Part shown: one piece after another, positions 1 through 8,150 of the stretch
Layout of the letters: each line of letters opens with the position of its first letter
Numbering within the stretch: the stretch's first letter is position 1
Assembly: GCA_963778185.1 (NCBI GenBank)
Contig: CAVZTF010000004.1
Location: forward strand, 62,001-126,000
DNA length: 64,000 bases
Direction of reading: 5' to 3'
Source: RPQJ01 sp963778185
GTDB taxonomy: Bacteria > Pseudomonadota > Gammaproteobacteria > Steroidobacterales > Steroidobacteraceae
The notes under the pieces: generated by a model
Told to the model about the DNA's origin: nothing
What the model saw: the letters and a program-made list of their open reading frames with translations, nothing else
The model's database searches: none
Position numbers and translations under genes: made by a program

Positions 1-254
1 TCCGCCCGGCCGACAATCCCCTGCTGCTGATCGGCGTGGCGATCGAGATCGCCCTGATCCTGCTCGTGGTCTATACGCCGGCCGGCAATGCGGCATTGCA
101 CACCGCTGCGTTGGCCGCGGCGCCGTGGGGGCTGATGATCCTGCTCGCCGTGGCGTGCGGGCTGCTGGAGGAACTGCGCAAGCTCGTCGTCCGGCACCGC
201 TCGGGCGGTGCACAAGAAAAAAGAGGGGCGCCGATGGCGCCCCTCCCGAAGTGA
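1..254 (+). CDS. Cation-transporting P-type ATPase, C-terminal fragment
   Basis: Only the last 83 codons are present (reading frame from base 3); the gene begins outside the window. The fragment has two hydrophobic segments, separated by a short loop, and ends in a basic tail after LLEELRKLVVR. That is the pattern of the final two transmembrane helices of the cation-ATPase C-terminal domain, where the E-E-x-R-K end is common. The catalytic domains cannot be seen, so the ion specificity (Ca, Mg, Na/K-like) is unknown. The last codons run through the hairpin that terminates the convergent receptor gene, so the final residues may be poorly conserved. The family call rests on a short segment. Confidence 0.65.
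   Translation, partial: RPADNPLLLIGVAIEIALILLVVYTPAGNAALHTAALAAAPWGLMILLAVACGLLEELRKLVVRHRSGGAQEKRGAPMAPLPK
217..245 (-). terminator. Rho-independent terminator of the TonB receptor gene
   Basis: Read on the minus strand this is a perfect 10-bp GC-rich stem, GAGGGGCGCC/GGCGCCCCTC, with a 3-base loop, followed directly by six T. It lies 22 bp beyond the receptor stop codon. On the plus strand there is no T tract, so it should act on minus-strand transcripts. It lies inside the last codons of the convergent ATPase. Confidence 0.85.
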
Positions 255-267
255 CGTCAGGCCTTCG

Positions 268-2889
268 TCAGAACCTGTAGGTCGCCTTGCCGTACATGAA
301 CCGCCCGCGCGGATCGTGCTGGCTCGAGACATAGCCGTAGATGTCCGTGTCCCCATCGCCGATCGCGAACGGCGGCTCCTCGTCGAGCGCATTGTCGAGG
401 CCGAGCGAGAGCGTGAGGCCCTCGAAGCCCGTGTAGCGGGCCTGCAGGTTCAGTGTCACGAGCGAGTCGACCGTGCGGGTGCTCGCGTCAAAATCGGTCG
501 TGCCATTGAGGTCCTCGAACTCGCCGATGTAGTTGACGGCCGCGTTGAAGCCCCAGTTCGACAGCTGCCAGTCGCCCGTCAGGATGAAACGATCCTCCGG
601 GTACTCGTACTTGCCGGTCAGGTCCTTCTGCTTGAAGGTCGTTCCGTCCGACGTCGGGAACGCGCGCTCGAACTTGAGGAGGTGCGAGTACTCGAGCCCG
701 ACGCCAAGCGCTCCGCCGCCGACATCCCAGCTGGAAAAGGCGCTGAGGTCGATGCCGCGCACGTGTTGCTCCCCGACGTTGCTGAACGTGGAGTTCACGC
801 TGATCAGTCCGCCGAGCGTGTCGCCCGCGAGCGGGGCGCTGCGTACGCAGACCGGGCTGTCCTGGACGGTGCAGAAGTTGGCGACCAGCGGGCCCGGCAG
901 CATCTTGTCGATCTTGTCGTCCTGCGTGATGTCCCAGTAGTCCAGCGCGAACTGCAGCGAATCGGTGGGCTTCCAGCCGACGCCGAGGTTGTAGGTTTCC
1001 GACTCCTCGGCCTTGAGGTCCGGATTGCCGGTGTAGACGACCGTGTAGTCGGTGTTGCTGCCGCAGTAGACCGGGTTGTCGGCGCACCCGGGCACGTCCT
1101 CGAAGAACGAGGACTCCGTGGAGGGACCCAGGCCAATCTGCGCGAGCGACGGCGCACGGAAGCCCGTGCCCCAGGAGGCGCGGAACGCGAGCGAGTCGAT
1201 CGGCGCCCAGCGCGCGGCGAGCTTGGGATTGGTCGTGCTGCCGAAGTCGCTGTAGTCGTCGTAGCGCAGCGCCAGGTCGAGTTCCAGGCCCGCGATGACC
1301 GGCACCGAGAACTCCACGTAAGCCGACCAGCTGTCGCGCGAGGCGGCTGCGGACACGGCCTCGGTCCCGAAGATCAATCCCCGCTGGAACTGGTCGTCCG
1401 GGATGTCCTTCAGCGATTCGTCCCGATACTCCAGGCCGGTCGCCATGGCGACGGTTCCCGCCGGCAGTTCGAACAGGTCCCCGGTGAGGTGCGCATCGAC
1501 GGCGGTCAGGTCCGACGTGCCCTGGCGCACGAGACTCGTCGTGATGGCATCGATGACCGAACGCGGATTGTAGGTGCCGCCGAACGGATTGTAGCGGCCC
1601 GCATCGATCTCCTGCTGGAGGAAATCCGTGCGCACCCAGCCGTCCGAGCGATCACCGGTCTGCTCGGTCTCGCTGCGCGCGCGCTGTGCGGAAACCTCCC
1701 AGTTCCAGTCGTTGAGCGAGCCTCTCAGGCCCAGCACCATGCGCAGATTGTCGGTCTCGATGTTCCAGGTGCGCGCGCCCGCGTCGACGGTGCGGAAACG
1801 GCCGATCTGGATGCTCTGGGCGGCGGGGTACGGATTGTCCGGGTGCGTGATCGGAACGGTGAGTCCCGCCTGCTCGTCCAGCGGCGTCGGTGCGCCCTGG
1901 GCAATCGACGTGTTGTGCTGCACGCCCACCTCGGTGAACAGTTCCAGGCCGCCGCCGATGCCTGCGCGTCCCATCAACATGAATCCGCCGCGCTCGGCCT
2001 CCGGCGCCAGCAGGTTCCACGGGCCATAGTCGTAGAGGCAGGTCTGGCCGGCGACGCGGTCCGGCGGGCAGGCCGGGTCGATGGTCGTCGCGGGGCCGGC
2101 CCCGGTGTCCACGATGAAGCGGCCGGGGAACCCGCGCGACGAGCGCAGGTCAGCGCCCCCGCGCGGCGACTGGTCGGCGGTGCCGAGGTAGCCGCGCTCC
2201 TTGTTCATCAAGGTGCTGTTCTTGTAATAGTCGAAGATCATCGTGACGTTGGAATCGTCGCCGCCGAATCCCCAGATGGCGGAGAGCGACTGCTCGTCCA
2301 TGCCGGAGTCGGTCGTGGCGCCGTAGCCGGCCGAGACCTCGAAGCCCTCGAAGTCATCGCGCAGCACGACGTTCACCACGCCGGCGACCGCATCGGAGCC
2401 GTATACGGCCGAGGCGCCGTCCTTCAGCACCTCCAGCCGCTCGATCGCCGCGACCGGGATGGTGTTGATGTCGACGAAGTTGGTGGTGATGCCTTCCGCG
2501 AAGGCGCTGATGGCGACGCGGCGGCCGTTGACGAGCACCAGCGTCGCGTCGGCCCCGAGGCCGCGCAAGCTGACGGCCGAGGCGCCGTTGGCCGTCGAGT
2601 CCTGGTTGTTACCGCGCGTCGAGAACGTTCCATTGCCGGCGAACGGCTGCTTTTCCATCAACTGCTGGAGGTTCGTGTAGCCGGTCTTCGCCAGTTCCTC
2701 CTGGCTGAACGAGACCACCGGGGATGGGCTCTCGAAGTCGGAGGCGCGCGCGATGCGCGAACCGGTGACGTAGATCTCCTCCATCTTCTCGCCCGTGTCC
2801 TGGGCGAACGCGACGGTCGTCGAAAGGCCGATGGCTCCGCCAATGGCAAGGCGTATCGCCCGGGCCAGGGCCGGGTTCTTGGTCTTCAT
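268..2889 (-). CDS. TonB-dependent outer-membrane receptor
   Basis: 873 residues. Residues 1-29 form a signal peptide ending AFA-Q. A TonB-box-like stretch, EEIYVTGSR, lies at 37-45. The plug domain follows (conserved LVLVNGRRV, then IERLEVLKDGASAVYGSDAVAGVVNVVLR), then the beta-barrel, which ends in an aromatic residue (YRF), as expected for BAM-dependent insertion. This type, with the GSRI box and long extracellular loops, is common in Xanthomonadales-like and Steroidobacter-like bacteria, where it imports oligomers or large hydrophobic molecules. The substrate cannot be read from sequence. A GGGGGG ribosome-binding site precedes the ATG. The secreted peptidase upstream lies on the same strand, so peptide-derived ligands are possible. 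Confidence 0.9.
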   Translation of the reverse strand: MKTKNPALARAIRLAIGGAIGLSTTVAFAQDTGEKMEEIYVTGSRIARASDFESPSPVVSFSQEELAKTGYTNLQQLMEKQPFAGNGTFSTRGNNQDSTANGASAVSLRGLGADATLVLVNGRRVAISAFAEGITTNFVDINTIPVAAIERLEVLKDGASAVYGSDAVAGVVNVVLRDDFEGFEVSAGYGATTDSGMDEQSLSAIWGFGGDDSNVTMIFDYYKNSTLMNKERGYLGTADQSPRGGADLRSSRGFPGRFIVDTGAGPATTIDPACPPDRVAGQTCLYDYGPWNLLAPEAERGGFMLMGRAGIGGGLELFTEVGVQHNTSIAQGAPTPLDEQAGLTVPITHPDNPYPAAQSIQIGRFRTVDAGARTWNIETDNLRMVLGLRGSLNDWNWEVSAQRARSETEQTGDRSDGWVRTDFLQQEIDAGRYNPFGGTYNPRSVIDAITTSLVRQGTSDLTAVDAHLTGDLFELPAGTVAMATGLEYRDESLKDIPDDQFQRGLIFGTEAVSAAASRDSWSAYVEFSVPVIAGLELDLALRYDDYSDFGSTTNPKLAARWAPIDSLAFRASWGTGFRAPSLAQIGLGPSTESSFFEDVPGCADNPVYCGSNTDYTVVYTGNPDLKAEESETYNLGVGWKPTDSLQFALDYWDITQDDKIDKMLPGPLVANFCTVQDSPVCVRSAPLAGDTLGGLISVNSTFSNVGEQHVRGIDLSAFSSWDVGGGALGVGLEYSHLLKFERAFPTSDGTTFKQKDLTGKYEYPEDRFILTGDWQLSNWGFNAAVNYIGEFEDLNGTTDFDASTRTVDSLVTLNLQARYTGFEGLTLSLGLDNALDEEPPFAIGDGDTDIYGYVSSQHDPRGRFMYGKATYRF

Positions 2890-2996
2890 GCGTTGCTACC
2901 CCCCAGAAGATTGGTCGTTCGTCTTCTGCTGATGGCTCGCAAGCAACAGGCACGATGCGTCCGGTCGCGCACGAATCATCAACGTTGGTGACATAT

Positions 2997-3014
2997 TCCG
3001 CCCCGCCGGGCGGA
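2997..3014 (-). terminator. GC hairpin downstream of the peptidase gene
   Basis: A 7-bp perfect inverted repeat (TCCGCCC/GGGCGGA, 4-base loop) lies 22 bp beyond the peptidase stop codon on the minus strand. There is no T tract, so it may be a weak terminator or a 3'-end stabiliser. Confidence 0.35.
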
Positions 3015-3036
3015 CTGTCAAAGCGGGGGTGTTGCT

Positions 3037-5052
3037 TTAGAGCAACGAACGCAGCGACTCCTCGGCCGCTTTCAGCAGGGCGGCCGGCCCCACCGGCGCT
3101 CCGGTTGCTCGCTGCATCCACAGGTCGGGCGTCAGCCGGCCCTGCCGGCTCATGCGCTCGAACTCCGCGCCGAGGTTGCCGGTGCGGCGCACCTGCTCCT
3201 TGATCTGGTGGGCGATCATGTGGCCGATCGGGTAATCGGGCAGGTACAGGCCGTTGCTGATCATGTGCGAGTAAATGCCGAGCAGCACCACGTCCTTGCG
3301 CCCGAACGGTGCAGCGAAGTACTGGTTCCAGACGTCACGCGCGATCTGCAGCGTCGCCTCGCGCAGCTCGGCCGGCGTCGCCTGCGGGTGCGCGTACATC
3401 CAGCGCCACACGCGCATGTCCACGAGCGCCACGCCCGAGATCTCGAAGGCGCCCCAGAAGTCGTCGAGCGTGCCGAGCGCCTCGCTCGTCGCGTCTGGTT
3501 TGGCAAGGCCCAGCAGCTCGAGGTCGCGGTCCTGGAACACGAAGGCCAGCGCCTCGGTGAACGCGGTGTTCGGCACGCCCTCGAGCGCATTGAACGGCAC
3601 GTCGTAGAGCGAGAAGGTCTGCTCGACGTTGTGGCCGAGCTCGTGCACCGCGATGTTGTAGCCCTTGTAATCCATGCCATTCGGGCCTACGCGGGTGCGC
3701 AGGTGCGCCTTGTCCCCGCGCCGCTGCGCGCCCCATGCGTGGCCGGCGCCGCGCGCCGGGTCGACGGCGATGTGCGACGCAAGGTACTTCGCACGGTCGG
3801 CCGAGAAGCCGAGGCCGGTCAGGATGTTGGGGATGTCGGCCGCGAACGCGTCCGAGGTCGGGTACTTGCGCCGCGTGACCTCGTCGAGCTGCGCCTCGGT
3901 GTAGGCGCCGCGCGGGCGGAAGCCGTTGTACCAGATGTCGAACGGTTCGAGCGGCCGGCCGAGGCGCGCCTCGATCAGCCGGGCGACCCGCGGTACGAGC
4001 GGCGAGGAGAGTACTTCGACCAGCATCGCCTCGACGCGCGCCTCGGGCAGCTCGCGGTTCTCGTCGAAACGTCGCGCGATGTGGCTGGGGGCGGCGGGCG
4101 AGAACGGATCCGCGAGGCGCTCGGCCTGGTAGATGCCGAGGAGCCTTGCGTAACGCGTGTCGGGCTCGCGGTCGGCGACCACCGTCGTGGCAGCGGGCGC
4201 CGGGCGGTCGCTGTCGCTCACTGCGGCCGGCGCAACCGTGTTGGCAAACGGCTGCCAGTCCACGTGCGGATTGTCGACGACCGCCGCGGGAATGGTCTGC
4301 GTGACGATGCGCTCCATCACCTGCGCGAGCATGCGTTGCCGGGGCAGGCCCGCGGCGTCCGAGTATTGCGCCTTGAGCTCGTCGCGCAGGTTCCAGTGCG
4401 TGATCAGCCGCTGGCCCGGCGGGAACAGCCGCTGCCCGCGCTCGTCGAGCAGGTGGTGCGTCCAGAGGTTGTACGAGGAAATGTAGCTGTCGGCCGTGGA
4501 GTACGCGGCGGCGACCTGTTGCGCGACGTTGGCCGGTACGCGGCGCGAATATCGGTCGGCGAGACGCGCCTCGGCCCATTGCTGCGGCGTCCAGCCTGGA
4601 CCGTCGCGGAGCCTCTCCTCGAGCGTCGTCCGCGGAAAATTGAGCAGCACCGAGAACGCGATCTTGTTGGCGAAGAAATCGTCGTTCACGTGCGCCGCGG
4701 GGTCGTAGCCTGCGAAGGCTGCGTCGACCGGCAGGATGGGCCCGAGGTCGAGGTCGGTCTGCCAGCGGAACGCGCGATTGATCTCGTTCAGCGAGCCGTC
4801 GAGCTGCTCGTGGAGGGCGTCGAGACGGCGAAAGACGGCGTCACGGGTCGTCGCGTCGGCGACGTAGTTGGCGTTGACGAACACGTCGAACGCGGCCGCA
4901 TCGCCGTCCTCCGCGCGCCACAGGCTGGCGGCCTGGCGCACCCCACGCTCGCGCGCGGTCGGGGTTGCCGCTGGTGTGGGTGATTCGGCCTGGGTCATCG
5001 TCGGCAGCAGGGTGGCGATCGCCAGTGCGAGCGCGGGCAGTGTCCTCGACAT
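3037..5052 (-). CDS. Secreted zinc metallopeptidase (HExxH, gluzincin-like)
   Basis: 671 residues from the chosen ATG. That ATG has GGAG seven bases upstream; another ATG six codons earlier lacks a good site. An N-terminal signal peptide (SRTLPALALAIATLLP...TQA) indicates export. The zinc motif HELGH lies at about 470-474. A glutamate in FTEALAF about 25 residues later is a plausible third zinc ligand, as in gluzincins. No other domain is recognisable. It probably degrades peptides in the periplasm or outside the cell. It is on the same strand as the downstream TonB receptor, 147 bp away, and the two may serve the same nutrient. I cannot name the peptidase family with certainty. Confidence 0.75.
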   Translation of the reverse strand: MSRTLPALALAIATLLPTMTQAESPTPAATPTARERGVRQAASLWRAEDGDAAAFDVFVNANYVADATTRDAVFRRLDALHEQLDGSLNEINRAFRWQTDLDLGPILPVDAAFAGYDPAAHVNDDFFANKIAFSVLLNFPRTTLEERLRDGPGWTPQQWAEARLADRYSRRVPANVAQQVAAAYSTADSYISSYNLWTHHLLDERGQRLFPPGQRLITHWNLRDELKAQYSDAAGLPRQRMLAQVMERIVTQTIPAAVVDNPHVDWQPFANTVAPAAVSDSDRPAPAATTVVADREPDTRYARLLGIYQAERLADPFSPAAPSHIARRFDENRELPEARVEAMLVEVLSSPLVPRVARLIEARLGRPLEPFDIWYNGFRPRGAYTEAQLDEVTRRKYPTSDAFAADIPNILTGLGFSADRAKYLASHIAVDPARGAGHAWGAQRRGDKAHLRTRVGPNGMDYKGYNIAVHELGHNVEQTFSLYDVPFNALEGVPNTAFTEALAFVFQDRDLELLGLAKPDATSEALGTLDDFWGAFEISGVALVDMRVWRWMYAHPQATPAELREATLQIARDVWNQYFAAPFGRKDVVLLGIYSHMISNGLYLPDYPIGHMIAHQIKEQVRRTGNLGAEFERMSRQGRLTPDLWMQRATGAPVGPAALLKAAEESLRSLL

Positions 5053-5133
5053 GGGGTGACTCCGGTGCACGGGTGCGGACGCGCATCATAACCGCAGGCG
5101 CGCCGCTTGCCCGTGCGAAGATGACCGCAAGCC

Positions 5134-6303
5134 ATGACCCTCAATGCGTTCACCTACGGCTTCCGGCCGTTCTTCCTCGGCGTGGGGTTGAGCGCCTTCC
5201 TGCTCGTGCCGTTGTGGGCAGGCAGCTACGCGTTCGGCCTGCCGCTGGCGACCGACTGGCCGCCGATGCTGTGGCATGCGCACGAGATGCTGTTCGGCTT
5301 CGTGGCCGCGGCGATCGCCGGCTTCCTGCTCACGGCGGTACCGAGCTGGACCGGGCAGCGTGGATTCGCCGGGGCGCCGCTCGTATTGCTGTCGACGATC
5401 TGGCTGCTCGGACGTCTCGCGGTCGGCACGTCCGCACACTGGCCGTTCGCGCTGGTCGCGATCGCGGATCTCGCGTTCGTGCCCGCCCTGGCGGCGCTGC
5501 TCGCGTGGCCGCTGGTTCGCGAGCGGAATCGCAACACGCCCTTGCTGCTGGTGCTGGCCGTGCTGTGGATCTGCAACGGGGCGTTTCACCTGGGCCTGCT
5601 GCGCGCGGACGCGGATCTCGCGCGCCGCTCGTTGCTGGCGGGGGTCAACCTCGTGCTCCTGCTGATCACCGTCATCGGGGGTCGGATCACGCCTTCCTTC
5701 ACGGCAACGGCGCTGCGACAGCGGGGCATCGAGGGCGCCGTGCGCGCGCGGAAGAGCCTGACGGTGCTCGCCGTCACGCTCATGGTGATGGTCACGGTCG
5801 TCGATGCTGCGCGCCCGAACTCGGCGCTCGCGGGATGGCTCGCGCTCGGTGCCGCGGCGGTGCAGGGCGCGCGGCTTTTGCAATGGCAGGGCTGGCGGGT
5901 GTTGCGCGAGCCGCTCCTGTGGATCCTTCACCTTGCCTACCTCTGGTTGCCGGTCGGGCTCGCATTGAAGGGACTATCGCTCCTGGCCGCCGTCCCGGCC
6001 GCGGCCTTCTGGCTGCACGCACTCACGGTCGGCGCCATCGCGACGATGATCCTTGGCGTGATGACGCGCGTCTCGCTCGGTCACACCGGCCGGCCGCTGC
6101 GGTTGCACCCGCTCGTCACGCTGGCCTACCTGCTGGTGTCGGCGGCGGCGCTTGCGCGCATCGCCGGCGCGTGGCTGCCGGCGTTCGGATACGCGGCCGC
6201 GATCGCGCTGAGCGCCGCGCTGTGGGCCGCGGCGTTCGCGCTGTTCCTGTGGGTCTACGCGCCGATCCTCGTCACGCCGCGCGCCGACGGCAAGCCCGGC
6301 TGA
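5134..6303 (+). CDS. nnrS: NnrS family multi-pass haem/copper membrane protein
   Basis: 389 residues and strongly hydrophobic, with about twelve membrane segments, the usual length of NnrS. It opens with YGFRPFF and carries WHAHEMLFG at 47-55, both hallmarks of the family. The His residues are thought to bind haem and copper. NnrS proteins are associated with nitric oxide stress and with nitrite/NO metabolism, often under NNR/FNR control. The only other nitrogen-oxide genes in the window are nrfHA, 48 kb away, so any link is functional and not operonic. It is divergent from the peptidase (81-bp gap) and convergent with the next gene (3-bp gap). Confidence 0.88.
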   Translation: MTLNAFTYGFRPFFLGVGLSAFLLVPLWAGSYAFGLPLATDWPPMLWHAHEMLFGFVAAAIAGFLLTAVPSWTGQRGFAGAPLVLLSTIWLLGRLAVGTSAHWPFALVAIADLAFVPALAALLAWPLVRERNRNTPLLLVLAVLWICNGAFHLGLLRADADLARRSLLAGVNLVLLLITVIGGRITPSFTATALRQRGIEGAVRARKSLTVLAVTLMVMVTVVDAARPNSALAGWLALGAAAVQGARLLQWQGWRVLREPLLWILHLAYLWLPVGLALKGLSLLAAVPAAAFWLHALTVGAIATMILGVMTRVSLGHTGRPLRLHPLVTLAYLLVSAAALARIAGAWLPAFGYAAAIALSAALWAAAFALFLWVYAPILVTPRADGKPG

Positions 6304-6306
6304 GCC

Positions 6307-6930
6307 TCACCAGGGCCGATCCGTCACGACGTAGCCGCGCAGGTGCGGCCGCCAGACGTAGTAGACGTCCTGGGCCCGGTAGTACGGGATGCCGCCGAAA
6401 TAGAGCGTGTCGTAGAAGTCCGGCAGGAAGGAAACCACCAGCCCGAGCGGCGGCGTGACGACCATGAAGCCCGCTCCGCTGGGGCGGTACCAGCCGCCGT
6501 CCCCGTAATAGTAGCGGTGGCCGTGGTGGTGCACGACGCGATGCCTGTACGGCAGGCGCGTCACGACGTGACCTCGCGCCGGGTAGTAGTGCCGGTCGTA
6601 GCGGTGACGATCGTCGTAGCGATACCGATCCTCGTAGCGATGGCGGTCGTCGTAACGCCCGCGATCGTCGTCGCGCCGGTCGTCGTCCCGGTGGTTGCCG
6701 TCGCGTCGATCGTCATCGCGATCGCCTGCGCTCCAGCCCTGCCGCTGCCCGTCGCGTTCGTTGCGCCCGTCGCGGCGCCCGTCTTCGCCGCGCCGGACCT
6801 GTCCGGATTGGCCCTTGCCGTCCCGCCATCCCTGGGCGTGAGCCGGCGGATCCGCAAGGGTTGGGGCGGTCTGCAACACCAGGGCGGCGAGTACCGCTGC
6901 GCCGAGCGAGCCGCTGAGACGTCGTTTCAT
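6307..6930 (-). CDS. DUF6515-like exported protein with a D/R/H/Y-rich repeat region
   Basis: 207 residues. A signal peptide spans residues 1-26 (ends LADP). Residues 35-120 are low complexity: alternating Asp/Arg/Glu, then Arg-Tyr-Asp-Arg-His units, then a His-rich stretch (RVVHHHGHRYYYGDG). The C-terminal third is ordered-looking: GGWYRPSGAGFMVVTPPLG and tyrosine-rich YYRAQDVYYVWRP. That tail matches the DUF6515 pattern, a periplasmic or envelope family of unknown function. The repeats could bind metal or polyanions; nothing in the sequence proves this. The repeats also keep the antisense frame open, which gives a spurious V/P/A-rich reading. Confidence 0.7.
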   Translation of the reverse strand: MKRRLSGSLGAAVLAALVLQTAPTLADPPAHAQGWRDGKGQSGQVRRGEDGRRDGRNERDGQRQGWSAGDRDDDRRDGNHRDDDRRDDDRGRYDDRHRYEDRYRYDDRHRYDRHYYPARGHVVTRLPYRHRVVHHHGHRYYYGDGGWYRPSGAGFMVVTPPLGLVVSFLPDFYDTLYFGGIPYYRAQDVYYVWRPHLRGYVVTDRPW

Positions 6931-7094
6931 GGCAGGTCCTCCGAGGTCCGCGCCCGGACGGCGCGGTATCCCTATGCCCCAGAACGTCCTCGGGGACGGC
7001 GGGTTGACCGGCGGCCGCCCGACGGTGGCACCGGCTGAGCCGGCCTGTCGTAGAATCCCGGGACAGCCACGAGGCTCGAACGGAACCGGATCGA

Positions 7095-8150
7095 ATGCAC
7101 GCCGACGAAATCTACCGCGACCTCAAGACCAAGCTCGGGGACGTCCTCCCGGACGCCGAGATCTTCCTCAAGGCGGAGGTCGCCGCGGAAGTGTTGAGGC
7201 TGAAGGTCGAGCGCAACGCCGTGATCCTCGGCCACAATTACATGGAGCCGGCGCTGTTCCATTCCGTTCCCGACTTCCGCGGCGACTCGCTCGAGCTGAG
7301 CCGGCGCGCCGCCGAGACGGACAAGTCGGTCATCGTGTTCTGCGGCGTGCGCTTCATGGCCGAAACGGCCAAGATCCTCAACCCGACCAAGATGGTGCTG
7401 CTGCCGACCGAGAAGGGCGGCTGCTCGCTGGCGGAGAGCATTACCGCGGCCGACGTGCGCGCGCTGCGCGCGGCCTATCCCGGCGTGCCGATCGTCACCT
7501 ACATCAACACCTACGCCGACGTGAAGGCGGAGGTCGACATCTGTTGCACCTCGAGCAACGCCGTCGCCGTGGTGGAGTCGCTGAAGTCGGACACGGTGAT
7601 CTTCCTGCCGGACGAATACCTGGCGCGCAACGTCGCGCGCGAGACCGGGCTGCACGTGATCGTTCCCACCGTGCTGCCCAGGGCGGGCACGGCCGGCGCG
7701 AGCACCGGGGTCGAGCACACCATGATCGCGTGGAAGGGCCGCTGCGAGGTGCACGAGCTCTTCACGACCGAGGACATCGACTCGGTGCGCAGGCAGTTCC
7801 CGGACGTGATGATCCTGGCGCATCCCGAGTGCAGCCCCGAAGTCGTCGAGAAGGCCGATTTCTCCGGCAGCACGACGGCCATGATCAAGGCGGTCGAGAA
7901 ATCGAAGGCGAAGCGCTTCCTGCTGCTCACCGAGTGCTCGATGGGCGACAACATCGTCGCCGCGAACCCGGACAAGGAGATGCTGCGGCTCTGCAGCCAC
8001 CGCTGCCCGCACATGCACGAGATCACCCTCGAGCAGACCCGGGATTCACTGCGTTACCTGCGCTGGGAGGTCGACGTGCCCGAGGACATCCGCGTGCGGG
8101 CGCTCCGCTCGGTCGAGCGCATGCTGGCCGTCGGGCCGAAGATAGATTGA
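7095..8150 (+). CDS. nadA: Quinolinate synthase
   Basis: 351 residues, typical length. Condenses iminoaspartate with dihydroxyacetone phosphate to quinolinate, the second step of de novo NAD synthesis, in the cytosol. Recognisable segments are VILGHNYM near the N-terminus, VFCGVRFMAETAKIL (83-ish Cys), PTEKGGCSLAES, TYINTYADVKAEVDICCTSS, and near the C-terminus TECSMGDN and CSHRCPHMHEITL. Conserved cysteines among these should hold the [4Fe-4S] cluster. The nadB start overlaps the stop codon, so the two are translationally coupled. Confidence 0.96.
   Translation: MHADEIYRDLKTKLGDVLPDAEIFLKAEVAAEVLRLKVERNAVILGHNYMEPALFHSVPDFRGDSLELSRRAAETDKSVIVFCGVRFMAETAKILNPTKMVLLPTEKGGCSLAESITAADVRALRAAYPGVPIVTYINTYADVKAEVDICCTSSNAVAVVESLKSDTVIFLPDEYLARNVARETGLHVIVPTVLPRAGTAGASTGVEHTMIAWKGRCEVHELFTTEDIDSVRRQFPDVMILAHPECSPEVVEKADFSGSTTAMIKAVEKSKAKRFLLLTECSMGDNIVAANPDKEMLRLCSHRCPHMHEITLEQTRDSLRYLRWEVDVPEDIRVRALRSVERMLAVGPKID

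Noticed and set aside
208..2991. Very long open frame on the plus strand opposite the TonB receptor
   Set aside because: It is antisense to a receptor with clear signal peptide, TonB box and barrel end. In such GC-rich DNA the opposite frame stays open by codon bias; its translation is Arg/Val/Glu-rich with no recognisable domain.
3208..4983. Plus-strand open frame opposite the metallopeptidase
   Set aside because: Same cause: antisense of a gene with an HELGH motif and signal peptide; no family features in the shadow.
6343..7038. Val/Pro/Ala-rich plus-strand open frame
   Set aside because: It mirrors the charged repeats of the DUF6515-like protein on the other strand. The sense protein has a signal peptide and a conserved C-terminal domain.
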